The notes below the pieces were generated by a model that was not told where the DNA came from, did not search any database, and saw only the letters and a program-made list of their open reading frames with translations. A DNA stretch of 64,000 bases from Diploscapter coronatus (lineage: Eukaryota; Nematoda; Chromadorea; Rhabditida; Rhabditidae), in assembly GCA_964036155.1 (NCBI GenBank), contig OZ038422.1, positions 16,577,201 to 16,641,200 on the forward strand, in the 5' to 3' direction. A program made the translations under genes and the position numbers. Shown piece after piece: positions 35,949-48,028 of this stretch (position 1 is the first letter of the stretch; every line of letters starts with the position of its first letter).

Positions 35949-37680
35949 ACAGGATGAATTTGACAGGACAGAGGATGGAAATGGACTGATCGGGCAGAGG
36001 GAATAGCATAAATGATAAGAAATAGACTACGAAGGAGCAAAGAAGAGAGGAATGAGTTGCAAAGATAAGGGGAATGTCCTGAATATTTGAATGGGCTGGG
36101 AATGGGAAGGGAAGGGAGGATATGATCATAGAAGGGAACGGGACGAGAAGGGAAGAAAGGAACACATCGACCACAACTATGTGCAGGAATTGTTTGATTT
36201 GCAGAGAGCTGAAGAAAAGGAGGAAGAGAGAAACCAGAAAGAGGAGAAAGAAAGAGGGAGGGGAGGATCCTGGAAAGAGGGAACAAGGATGAGAATGAAT
36301 GACTGAATGAGTTGGTTGGGTGGCAACAAGCAAAGTAACGGCAGACACAGACAATCCAAGCAGTGGGGAAATAAATATGGAGAGATGAAAATGAGCGGAA
36401 ACATGCAGCCGAGTAGACAAAAAAGGCAGAATTGTTGAATTGCTGAATGATGGGATGGGAATCTAGGAATGATGCATTGTGACAGATGACGGTGGAAGAA
36501 AAAAATGAAAATGCAAGAAAAAGGAAAAGGTACGGAAAAGAAAAGGAATGGGAAGAAATGAGAAATTTGTTAGTCATTGGTGGAAATGCCAAGAATGACA
36601 GACGATTTCAGAATACTCGTTTGAAACTGAATGAATGGTGCAGAATGGTCGGAAAAATCCTGCTACATTTCACGTTTTTCTTCTGCGAAGATTCACGGCA
36701 TCTTAACCCTCAACTTCTCGTCTTTAAACGGATAGCCGATAATTCTAGTTGTTGTGAGAAGAGGGAAAAGGAAGGATATTTAAGAGATAAAAGATGAACG
36801 AGAATCGAGGAATTGAACAGAGAAACGAGAAAAGTCAGTGGGGAGAAAAAGATTTGGGAGGGAAAGTTAGAGTGAAGGAAAAGAAGAAAGGGAATGGGGA
36901 CAAATGAATACGAAAGCAGGGTGATAGATCTATGCAAACAGGCAGAAATAGACAGGCAGATAGACAGACATCTGAATTCAGAATGACTGACGAAAGTATG
37001 CAGACAAGCACATTTCGTACAGTCCAACAGTGCATTCTATCAGACCAATCACCCTCTCATTTTCATATTCATTCGTTCGCCGTTCCTTTTCTTTCCGTTT
37101 AGAAAAATTCAAAAACCCGCCCACTCTTTGATACAGCCAATAATCAATTCGAAATGAAATTATGGCTAACAAAAAGGGAAAATAGTTCGATCATTGGATA
37201 ATTGAAAAACGAACGATGCACTGATAGCTTTTCAACATAATCAGTACTTTAGAAAAGCAAAAATTAAAGACATTCACAATGTCGGTCACAACATCTAATC
37301 CATACACCAATCAACATAATGATTTTCAAATTCCATAAACTTTATTCATTCATAGTTCAGGTCAACCATATAAAACTCTAAAGGATCTGCTGAAATGAAG
37401 GGAAATTAAATGAAATAAATAGAAATCTCCATGAATGACTTAGACTTAGGGCTCTATGGAGTTCAATTAGAGGAAAGAAAACATGAGGAGTGAAGTCAAC
37501 CTCAAGCTCTTCTTAATTATTCTCATTCCATCTCCTTCCTATAATCAAAGTTAACTCCATGAGCCTTGTTTAGACTTAGAACTCTCGCCAAATCGATAAC
37601 ATAAATCACGTTTAAATCGAAATAGTAAATGAGTAATTGCTAAAATCAATACCTAGTGGATGAATGACTACAGAAAGGAA
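35949..37680. other. Intergenic upstream of FATP; strand-asymmetric polypurine block
   Basis: From about 36000 to 36950 the plus strand is dominated by G and A (GGGAAGGGAAGGAGG-type runs), i.e. polypyrimidine on the strand of the FATP gene. This opens long minus-strand ORFs rich in S, F, L and P (for example 35762-36592) that are not credible as proteins beyond the FATP first exon. The rest, to 37680, is AT-rich 3' flank of the deubiquitinase gene. Confidence 0.5.
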
Positions 37681-40600
37681 TTAAAGAATCCTTTCATAGA
37701 AGAGAATGTAGGCCTCCACATTCAGCACTTTGTTCTCGCTCACCAGAGACACATGTGAATCACTGCAGTAGTACCTGAAAGAATTCGGTTTAAAATAGGT
37801 AAGGACCATAATTAGTGGGAAATAATTTGATTTGATTATGCTTTCTTCATTCATTTGAGTAGAAATATGGGAATCAAACCTATTTTTGGATAAATAGACT
37901 CAAGTAAACTAATTGTTGAACTCGTTTTCTCGAGCTCAATAGTATATAAATAACGAAGAAAGAAGGTCGAAAAAGATTTGAATATTTTCGAGAAATTTTT
38001 TTTTTAAATAGTCTCGCTCACTCTATCAAATTGAAAACTTTGATCAGATTCAGCATTATTATGCAAATGATATGAAAAATTATAATAAGCCATGAAAAAT
38101 CAATTCTTGTTGAATAAAATTTTGAAAAAACGAAGATTTCAAAGTAAAATATCACTAGCGTGTCAATTCGATTACTTTGAAAATAATTTTAAAAACTCAT
38201 TTTACACCGAAAAAGTACGTGTATATTGAGTAATTGAATTTTTCACCAAATTCTTCATTGTTATTGGAAAAATGTGCAAAAATTCATTGTGCATAAATTT
38301 ATCTGTAAAGAGTCGTATATTTTTACCTCGTTCAAGTAATCGAACTTCTAAGAGTGAAGTAAGAACATACCATTGTCCATCAGGAGATTGAACATCGGCA
38401 GGATTCTGCTCGAGAGTGAGAGCAGGTAGAGTGGGAGGGAAGGAAAGACCGTCGACACACGAGGCACGGGCTGCTTCGACGAATTGGAGGGCCTGCAAAA
38501 TAAGAACTAGGAAAAGAGCGAAGTGAATATTGAAATAATCGTCCAATTTAGAAAGAAATGTGGCATTAATTAATAAAAATGATAAACTGCCTATGTATCT
38601 AATAGTAAATTTAAAAAAAAAAAAAAAAAAAATTGTTCTAACCTGTTGAACCCTGTGCCTGCTTTTGACGTAGGCAACGTAATGCCCGCCGCCCAGATCA
38701 CCCGAATGAGACACTACGCCGTACAAGGAATACAGAATGCTACGCGAACCTGGTATGATACGCTGAAAAATATAAATAAGTTTTTTTTTTATATGAGTGA
38801 ACTACGAAAGTATTAAATAGTTGCAAATTCAACATTTTTGATTCATGAATGTCTACAAAAATTGCTGTAGAAAGACCAACATTATCATTCGCTGATATGA
38901 GGATCATGAGGAATATCATAAATATTACGTGAAAATTGCAAAAAAGTGAATTATTCAGCTGTTGCATAAAAGAAGAATTATTATTTACCTCGACATTCCG
39001 ACTGCAGAATGGAGCAATGTTGAATTGCAGAGAGAAATGTACGTGCCCGCCAATTTTGCGAGTCGTGCTGCGACCTAAAAAGAACAAAATTATTTTCTCA
39101 AAAACCAACTAAAACCATAGAATCCTCCAGCGACTTGTTGGAATCGTTTGAGATGCAGAGTGAGGACTGTGGGCGGTTCGAGGATGAGGTACCTCTTTAG
39201 GGCCGCCACTCGTTTCTTCTTGTTCCCCGTTGCTCCTGACTGAAATCACAAAAATGGATCATCGAAAGAAAAGTAGCCAAACTAAGATTAAATAATAATG
39301 TTGGAAAAGAAGATTAATTCGGCGTGAATTATTTTTGAGCGAGCAAGTAAAAAGTTTACAGGTTGACAAAATAAATAAAACCATAGCATACCTTTTTATT
39401 AACAGGAGCACAGCACTTCTCACATTCGTAGGCGTTCGCCCCGGCAAGTAACTCCTCTGCAGTGAATTCCAACAGACAATTCCCCACACTCCGGCCATTC
39501 GAGTATTCCGCTGGAGCTGGGACGAGCACTTTCTAGAGAATTCAAACACTATAAAACGTGAGAGGAGATTTAATGTAAATCTAAATATTTTTCGTATAAT
39601 GTCAACCATTTTTGGCAATTCGAGTTCAAATGTATGAGCTCACTAACAACGATATTGATAGAGATTTGAAGAAGAAGAAGAGGAAAACACAGTAGTAAAA
39701 TTGATACGAGGTTCTGAATTTAATAAAATTCAATCATAATTCTAACCGTGAAATCAGCCGGATCAGTAGCAATCTTCATATTGTCTTGTTCTTGTTCACT
39801 CTCCTCGGCACTCTGTCCCTCCCCCTCGGTGTCTGCATCTCGGTCCTCGCTACTCTCCTCTCTATCCTCCAGGCTCATTCTCCCAACTTCTCCAATCAAA
39901 TTCGAAGAGGCATTTCCTTTGGCTACCTGTTGCTTTTTTTGTTGACGACGGACCTGAATTTGTTTTCATTTAATCCCGAAAAAACGCTTCTTCCAACGCT
40001 AGTTGAAATGCAAAATTATGCAATGACGATCCTAAAAATGCAAATTTGTATGCTCACCTTCTTTGCCTTTTTGATCTGGTGTGCACTGAGCTGCTGACCT
40101 CCTGCATTCGCCCGCATTGGATTGGACGAAATAGGCAGTGACAAGTCCAGGAACTGAACCGATTTCGACATTTACATAGAGGGAAAAACTATACAAATTC
40201 CGCCTTTAATACAAATTAGTTTAAAACTTTTGTCAACAAAATTCTAGGAAAGTATTCAGTGTTTCCTCTCAAAGAAATACTAAATTTTCAAATAAAAGAA
40301 ACGAAAAAATCACCTGTTCTTGTCGCTCACTGATATGTCCGCATTCCGAGCAGCGAATCGTCTGCATGAGAGTGCCGCCGAAAATCGCATCCAGCAGAGG
40401 GCGGCCGCAGGCTTGCAAATAGCCTGAAAATAATGAATTATATGAGACATTTATTCGCAAAAATCAAACCTTTAGCTTGTTTCACAATGACCGGATCGAC
40501 ATTTTTGATGCTGTTTTTGTTGGGGACGTGGAGATGCTTGGCAATGGCTGTTTTGCACATCTCCATTTCCTCACTCCGCAAACCGTCCATCAGACACCTG

Positions 40601-43273
40601 CAAAGAAGAGAACTGATAAACATTCGCGTGAAAGATAATACTATAAATGAGTTCGGTTCAAACTGAAGCTAAAAACGTTAGTTTTAGAAAAACGAATACC
40701 CTTCATAATAACAATTTAATTGCAAATTGGGGAACAGTCACTGCGCACCAAAGTAATAGCTCCATAGAAGAAATCACGTATCGTGTACTACACCTTCATC
40801 TGTCACAAGTTTGAGACATTTCAAGCATCATTATATTGTTCGTATTAAACCATCTTTAATGTGGAATGATTGTGCAAATTACAAGCGAACTTTCCAAGAT
40901 AGGATAAAGAAGAGGTATAGGGTAGGGTATGGGTGTAAGTTAAAGTTAAATGTATGGTTTAGCTATTAATATTTCTTGAATTAGTTGAACCAATCCTTTG
41001 AATCTTTATTGGCGTATTTGAATAAGCCTGCTATCTCGAAATTGGTGATGAAATTTTCCAGTTACACTTGTCATAATTTTTCTCATTGTAATGAGTTTTT
41101 CATTGAATATTAGATTTCAAAGCATTTCTGACTAAAAATATTTTAGCTAACAATTTTGATGCGTAGTGGCATAGCAAAATTACTTTGGTGCGCAGCGACA
41201 TACACTCTGCAGATTTACATACAAAAATAGTGATAAGCAACATTTAAAACCTAATTCCAAATTTTAACATCACGTGTGTGAATCCGTTTCCATAAACGAG
41301 TCGATATTAAAATTAGCATATATTTGTAGGATAAAATTGCTAAAAACGCTAAATCTCAGGGAGATTTGCTCATGATTAACGATTTTATATCACAATTCTA
41401 AAATTACGCTTGGTTTTAAATTCTTGCTCGTCACGGTCATTTTCAATCTTTAGGGAAAAATGTTTCAACCTGAGTAGTTCATGGGCGTCCTGCTGTTGCC
41501 ATCCCTTGAATCTGGGAGATTTCCTAGAGATTTGCGAGAAGAGAGGAGAGGGCGAAGGGGCCGAGCCGTGTTGGAATTCGGCTATGAAGGAACGGAGGGC
41601 ATCGTTCAGAGGGCAATCTTCAGGAGAAATTTGTAAGTTCACTTCCTGAAACATAAATATACAAATTTATTGCAAGAGCAACTCAGAAATAAAGTAACAT
41701 GAAAATCCCTTCACTATCGAACCTAAGTTCTATCCTTGTAATAAAATTCGTGTCGTTCCATCACGAACTGTTATCGAAATTCTTATTATTTCAAAATCAC
41801 CCTAAAAGTGAAAATGCTAACCTCTAGTTGTATTTTCTCCTCATTGACGAGAAGAGTCCTTGTAGGAACGTGAACAGAGCGGACTCTGCCGAACCACTGC
41901 AGATAGTGGACGAGCTGATGGGTGTGCATCACACACTGCATCACACTATTGTAGAAGCACGTGTTGCCTAGATTCGGAAGGCCCTGTAAGTGAACAAATT
42001 GAATAAAACTCATTAAGAGCGGTAATTGGAAAGAAAAATTATTCAGGACTGGAATGCACGATTTTTCTAATTTTTCCGCTAAATGATGAAGGTTGAATGT
42101 TTTTTATCCGTTTCCGTCAAATTCATAGACCAATTTCATGTTCATTTTCGTACACTCCTGATTCAATATTATTCTTGACAAGTACTTCTATTGAAAAATA
42201 TACTGAATGTAATTTCTTAGTATAGTTGGAAAAATTGAGCAGTAGTTAACAATGATAATTCAAAAAATCAGTGTACCCTTGCAGGGAGGAGTGCATTTCC
42301 ACCATTGCTGAGCGCATTCTGCTTTTTGTCAACCACTTTGTCGTTCGCCTTTCCTCCCTTTATTCCATTTCCCTTCGCTTCTTTCACGTCTTCTCCATTT
42401 TCTTCAGAAGCATTTTGAGCATTCTTCACCGGTTTCTCCTTCTCCTGCTTGGGCTTTTTGTTGGTGGAATTGATCATAAACGATCTGAAAGAAATTTAAA
42501 ATAAGAAAAATAATAATTCAAGTGGTACTTCATGTCGTTGAGGAATTCCTTGACTTTGTCATTGGAAAATTCCTCGGAAGGCTGCAAGTCGGCTTCACAT
42601 GAGTTGCATCTGAAATTGCATATCTTCGTTCTATTTTATTTCGGACTTTCAGCACAGTCATTTTCATAGATTTGAAGAAAGATTTCAAGAATAAGTAAAA
42701 TAGATACAACTAGATCAAATTAATGCCAAAATATTCGAAGATTTCAGAGAAAAAGCCGAGATAAAGGGAAAATCGCCGACCTCAACAAGTTGGCCCCCTT
42801 CTTGTAGAAAATGGAATGAGGATCCCCAGTTCTATTGGCAGTAGTGTGTTTGGCTGAATGTTCAGAGCAGGCAGCCTGGCCACAGGTCACACACACCCAC
42901 AGTTCATCATCCTGAAATGTCGAAACTCGTGATTTTCTTAATAAAATGTTTGGTCCAATTTATGAGTGCTTCTAATGTGCTGCCAGATAATTTTATATAA
43001 ATCTTTATGAGAAAATTGACAACTTATCATTTATATAAAGACATAGACACTATTCCCAGCTTTGTGTCTCTAAAGTTGGTTTACCTTTGGTTTCTCCTCT
43101 ACTTTGTTGCACTCCAAGCAGACTGGAGGCGAGGACGAGTTCTTTATTTTCTTGCGGACCTCCTGAATTCGTTTATCTCTTTCTTACTGATTGGCTGATT
43201 AGCTTGCCTTAGAATTGAAGAGTCCTTTCTTGGTCCTGTGCGTGCAGTTTATGAATGCCACCGTCATGGCCAT
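37681..43273 (-). CDS. Ubiquitin carboxyl-terminal hydrolase, USP16/USP45-like
   Basis: Cysteine protease that removes ubiquitin; USP16 acts on H2A. Seventeen exons sum to 709 residues from the ATG at 43273. N-terminal ZnF-UBP: CTHRTKKGLF, CLECNKVEE, LWVCVTCGQAACSEHSAKH, CNSCEAD. A Lys/Glu-rich linker follows. Catalytic domain: Cys box GLPNLGNTCFYNSVMQC (exon 41822-41983), QQQDAHELLR, zinc pair CSECGHIS with YECEKC, acidic insert about 39747-39953, LTLHLKRFQQ, and His box YGVVSHSGDLGGGHYVAYVK. It ends WYYCSDSHVSLVS...YILFYER. All triad motifs are present. Zn finger, inserted acidic segment and order match USP16/45. The first intron has a GC donor. An in-frame ATG at 43345 could extend the protein by 24 residues. 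Confidence 0.88.
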
Positions 43274-43345
43274 GTCCCTCTGCGTTCCTTTCTGACTCGG
43301 AGCGATTCTGTACCAGTTATTGCTGTTCCTTCTGGCCCAGCACAT

Positions 43346-44059
43346 AAACTCCTAGCATCCAGGGCAATTCTGGGACGAGTTGACAAGTTTTAATCTGAAA
43401 TAATTATCGATTTACTCGAAAAAATCACGAAAATGGGTAAAAATAAACTAGAGAAAATCCAACATTCGTTATGCGAAATGGCAGTGCTAAACACAGGGAC
43501 AATGCCGAGTAAGAGAGGGAAAGAGAGAGAGAAAAAGCAAAAGAGTGCATTAGATTTGGGGAGAAGGAAATAAAATCTACCGATGAATAGATGAAAATAC
43601 CTTCATTTCCATGGCATTTTCTCTAAAAATCCCTTATAAAGAAGGATAAGTTTAATCCCGATTATTTTCCGGATTTTCTGTAAAAGAAATAAAAAGTTGT
43701 ATTGTCGAGAATATTAAATTCGATCCAGAACAGGCACATTTGTAGAGGATCTCAAAATATAAAAAATAAAGAATCGGAAAAAATTATAAAGGCAATCGTG
43801 CTTTATGTTAGCAACACATATCTCAAAAATTAATAAAACAACTGATGAAAAGTCGATCATTTATTTCTTGCGCAAAATAGAAAGATAAATAAGACTGAAA
43901 TTAACCGACTGCTAGACGGCGCGAAGTGCACAGTAAATACGGTTGCCCTGAAATAGAATAGTTATGTAGCGGGAAGCTCGTTGATTTTTAAATTGTTTAA
44001 ATGTTCAGGTCAAGTGGGGCAGTCAAGTAGCAATGTTGGAATAAAACGAATCACACGGT
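43346..44059. other. Intergenic, deubiquitinase to DSCC1
   Basis: Roughly 700 bp of AT-rich sequence with a GAGA-type stretch near 43510-43545. It must hold the promoter or trans-splice signal of the deubiquitinase and the 3' UTR of DSCC1. No gene seen. Confidence 0.4.
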
Positions 44060-46563
44060 TCAAACTAAAAACTTGTTGAAGTCGAGCAGTTTACTCAAAA
44101 TGTTTCGATACTGAAATAGGTTTGCATTTGGAAAAGAGCAATTAGAGAATAACTTGTATCTGATATCTTCGGGCAAAAGTATCTTTTACCTGAGCATCAG
44201 TAAAAGACCTGCACTGTGCCAGCAGCAGACTGTCGATGGCCCTTTGCTCCGTGCAAATGTCCGCAAGAAATGCGCTAATTTCTTCGCTCTTCCACTGCTG
44301 CTTTTTGTCGAACAAAATTTGGAGTCTGAAATTCAACAGCAAAATTTGACGATCTGAACAGCACTCTTTCTAAAATATGACGGCAACATTTTTCAATGGA
44401 TAAAGAAAGAAAGGAATTTCTATCTCCACATAAAAAGGGGCGTCATATACTAAAAACGGTAGGTTAATTCGGACCTTCATGTTGAAAAAATCTGAATTAG
44501 TTCTCTACCTTTCTCTTGGATCCCCAGGCAAGTCCTCACTGCTCAAATACGAGATGAATTTGCCTGTGACTGATTCCTCGATCAGACAAATGCCTCGCAG
44601 ATAGTCGTAGCTGAAAAATAATAATAATTTCGAAGAAGAAGAATTTACAGTGGCGCTCAAAGATTTTTTGCATCAGTCATTCATTTTTTACTTGTTTCAC
44701 CCAGACTTGAAAATGAATAACCGCAATCGCGATTGCGGTTGACAATTTTTGAAAAAAGTTGCAAGTCTGGTTTCATTCGCCTTCAATGCATCGATTCGGC
44801 TGAAAACTTGCACACATTTACATAAAGATGGATAATTATGAAAATTTACCAAGTTTCAGCCAAATAGGTGAATCGCAGGTGGTTGAACCAAGAGAATAAA
44901 ATTTCGATGGTGATAAAAAACTGGACGTTTCTATATGAAACTAAAATGTATAGTAATTTTCTACAGTTCAAAATTTTATACCCATGATTTTCACCAAACA
45001 AAATAAACTCTTACTTCAGTGCGATCCCAATAGGCAGCATCATGTTCATTGCTTCCTCAAATGCAGCCACCGTAATTCTGGCAACTGTCTGCAGATATTG
45101 CGACGCACGGGCACGGACAAAAGATGAATCGATGATATGGTACACTGAATTTGAAGATGCTATTCAGTATTTTTATCAACGATAATTCAACCCATGACTG
45201 AATTAATTTTATGAATGGTCTGTGTGTGTGTGAATCTGATCACTTTCCCAAACGAATCTCAAGAAACAAGTTTACAAGAAAAGCCTACTTCCATTCTCGG
45301 AATCGACTGGTTCAGCCATCGTCGAGAGGAACCATTCGAATGCAGTTGCGGGCATATTTGGGGACAGAATCGATCGGATATTTTCAGGAGAAAACTGAAA
45401 AGAAGAAATTTGAATATAAATTTAAAGAGAAAAAAACGATCAAACCTTCTCAGCAGATTCCTGAGTAGAAGGATCGTCGAAGTAATCGATGACTCGGCTC
45501 AGAATCTCGCTCCGCAAATCATTCGAAAGCCAGCGTAGCTTGCCTGAAATAAGAAAAAAAAATCGAATTTAAAAACCATAAAATACCATTATGCCTGATG
45601 ACAGGCATCGATTCGAGAGCCTTCTCCAGCTGCTTCTCACTCATCTGCACGCTATCCAAGAGATCTTCGAAAGTCGCGCTGAAGAAAAATGCTCCTTAGA
45701 TCCGATATTTCTTGTAAAATCAAAATTTAAACACACAATCAAGGAATCTACCCCTTTTCAGAATCCTCAGGCTGCTCATTCCAATTGAGCGCAAGCTCAT
45801 TGGCACGAAGCAGATCTCGAAGCTTACTAGAGGACGGTTTCGGGACAAAGGTCAATTGGAGATAGTGTTGGGCCAAGCCAAGTACCTAGATGCAAATTTT
45901 GAGGAGAAAGTTATTTTTTAAACAAAACACCTCTCGCTCCTCGATATGCAGATTCTCCTTGTCACCCCCTTCACTCCCTCCTCCAAGTGATTCAATCAGA
46001 AGCATTGTATTCGACGTCTCCACCTCCTTCACAGAATATGTCTCGTCTGCAGTGCATAACGAGGCAAAGCCGTAGCGATCACCTCGGAACACTAATCTAA
46101 AATAGAGTATTCGTCTTTCCCGAAAAATAAGAGATCATTTTTAGTCAGAAAAAATACATTTATCTAATTTAGATGCAGTTCTAGAAGTTTTGCGACTTTG
46201 AAAGTGTCTTCAAATATTCTGAAAATCTTACTTGGACCCCTGAATGAATTTCTCAGCCATTTGATTGTCGACTTCGATCAGTTTGAAATGCGTCAGATGA
46301 TTCGAGAAGGAGATTCTCTCCACTGTGCTCTGAAAGTGAATGATTTGTTCGAATCTCTTTAAAAATGTTTCCAACCGTGACTTTGTCGATCTCGTTGATG
46401 AGAGTGAGGAACTGCTTGACGGACTCAGCGCTGCTCTGCTGCGAACTGATCACCGACAACAGACTCGCTGTCGTGTCGCCCTGAAATAAAGCTACAGAAT
46501 ATTGCGAATTTTCAAAATTCCCACTTTCTGCTTGGGATGTTCCTGGCCTTCTGCTTCAGCCAT
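44060..46563 (-). CDS. dscc-1: Sister chromatid cohesion protein DCC1 (DSCC1)
   Basis: Subunit of the CTF18-RFC clamp loader (with CHTF18 and CHTF8) that supports cohesion and PCNA loading. The minus-strand exons give MAEAEGQEHPKQK, then EIDKV, FKLIEVDNQMAEKF, LVFRGDRYGFASLCTADETY, ETSNTMLLIE, TFEDLLDSVQMSEKQLEKAL, GKLRWLSNDLRSEIL, FISYLSSEDLPGDPRERLQI, and AIDSLLLAQCRSFTDAQ|YRNILSKLL to the stop at 44060. The segment 'L.FRGD...A.LC..D.TY....ETSN..LL' is the DCC1 signature, and the C-terminal winged-helix order agrees with the human protein. An acceptor TTTTTTCAG about 50 nt before the ATG, with no upstream exon, suggests trans-splicing. It lies divergent to the SMIM12-like gene. Confidence 0.88.
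44701..44770. repeat. 70-bp hairpin with a perfect 22-bp palindrome in DSCC1 intron
   Basis: Ends CCAGACTTG (44701-44709) and CAAGTCTGG (44762-44770) enclose a self-complementary core at 44719-44740 centred on GCAATCGCGATTGC. Probably a miniature transposon remnant. No function is inferred. Confidence 0.5.
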
Positions 46564-46897
46564 ATCAGATTCAGATGGCTTCGTTGATTTCGTCTTCAAA
46601 GATGTCTCGATTTCTGAAAAAATATAATTTTAAAATTGGGAAGGAAAAAACGACGAAAAATCAAGCAATCGAAAATTGAAATGAAAAGAATTCGCGCAAA
46701 GTGCCAGTGTCTGCTTCTTTTCCGTCTCTTCATTGCTACATCTCTCATTCGACTTTTTGAGTTGCATCAGGAATCTTCACTATTCTTCGTTCATTTTTCC
46801 GTTAATTTTTCAATTATTTCTTGCAGTTTACCCGTGCATGATCACCATCACTGGCGGCTCTAAACGTTTCCAATTTGGACCAAGTCCTGCAGCTGCA
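46564..46897. promoter_or_regulatory. Bidirectional promoter region, DSCC1 / SMIM12-like
   Basis: Only 334 bp separate the two divergent start codons. Both genes are housekeeping-like, so they are likely to share a promoter. No specific binding site stands out. Confidence 0.4.
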
Positions 46898-47351
46898 ATG
46901 TGGCAAATTATCGCAAGAGTCGGTAGGAAATTCATTTTTTTATTTCAAAGAAAACTCTTTTGGAAAAATATTTCGCCATAAAATTTCGTAAAAGTCATAC
47001 GGAAAAACAGAATGATATTTGGAATGAAGAAGATCACTTGCAAATTTGATAGATCTATGCATATTTTCGCAAAGATATTCAATTTTTTTTTACTATTAGT
47101 GAAGCTTCTCGTCAAATTCTCGCAATTCAGCGCCCCAATACGCTCGCTACGTGGTGTTCCCAGCAGCGTTGGTGATCGGTGCGATCGGCTACTATGCAGA
47201 GAAGCAGTTCGGCCCCAAACAGCAGCCAATCAAGTACCTGGACGAGTCGATTCAGGAACAGAGGGAAAGGCGCATCGCCCTGCAGAACAATGAAACTGTC
47301 GAGAACCCGAAGACGCTGTATGTGCTGCCGCCTCGCAAGGAAGGCAGTTGA
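46898..47351 (+). CDS. SMIM12-like small integral membrane protein
   Basis: Two exons (46898-46922 and 47131-47351) give 81 residues: MWQIIARVAPQYARYVVFPA, LVIGAIGYYAEK, then a charged tail with SIQEQRERRIA. Human SMIM12 (UPF0767) has the same plan: short MW... start, 'YAPYV.FP.A.V.GA.GY' membrane segment, and an 'IS.RRE.R.L' tail. One TM helix is predicted with a mostly polar C-terminus. Function is unknown in any species that I know. The second exon is GC-rich compared with its surroundings, supporting real coding. Confidence 0.8.
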
Positions 47352-48028
47352 GGCAAGCAGAGAAGGATAATCGAGGGTACGAATTTGGAATACGATAAAC
47401 ATCAAATTCTCAAGCACTGATCAAGTTATCCCTACCTATTATTGTGCTGGTAAAACGAAGTGAAATATCGTGTATCGAAAATAGGGAGAAGACGAGAGAA
47501 GCAGGGAAAATTCCGTACCACTCTTTCTATTATCCTCCGCTGACTCCTTTCTCTACACTCCAGCCTCCCTTGTTGCGCATAGCCGTGACGCGCATTTTTC
47601 ACAAGACGCTCTTTAACACACGAACTGTCACTTCATTTGGCCGATACAATACTTACTTTATTTGCTCATCCATGACGAACGAAAGAATTGATTGATGCAG
47701 AAGAAATCTTTCAACTAGAATTTTATGCTCACTCTCAAGAAAGTTTTAGCTGTGGAATTCTGCAGTAATCCTTATTTTGTTCCTATTTAAAACTCACAAA
47801 TCAAGTTTAGAATTCGAATCTATAAGTTACGGGTCTAGATTATAGCTCTTTTAGTTTAGTATTGGAAAAGTAGATTACAAATTATGCAGATTAGTTCATA
47901 GATCTTTATTACATATCTCGTCTTTCTGCGAGTATTGTGGTGTTGCATAAGTTCTGTCCATTTTTGGAAAGATTTTTTTTTAAATGGACAGAACTTACGC
48001 AATACTCCAATAATAAATTAATAAATAT
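47352..48028. other. Intergenic, convergent 3' ends
   Basis: 3' flanks of the SMIM12-like gene and of the unknown minus-strand gene, with a mariner-like MITE at 47933-48012. No other feature is supportable. Confidence 0.4.
47933..48012. mobile_element. Mariner-like MITE (80 bp)
   Basis: The left end is TATTGTGGTGTTGCATAAGT and the right end on the minus strand is TATTGGAGTATTGCGTAAGT; both continue as TCTGTCCATTT. Only about 20 bp of T-rich spacer separate the arms. TA boundaries, long near-perfect arms and very short length point to a Tc1/mariner-derived MITE. Its termini differ from the copy at 19386, so a different subfamily. Confidence 0.65.

Noticed and set aside
35762..36592. 276-codon minus ORF, rich in Ser, Phe and Leu
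   Set aside because: It is produced by the polypyrimidine bias of the region. Only its last 57 codons (from [12 protein letters not shown]) are real, as the first FATP exon after a splice-leader acceptor.
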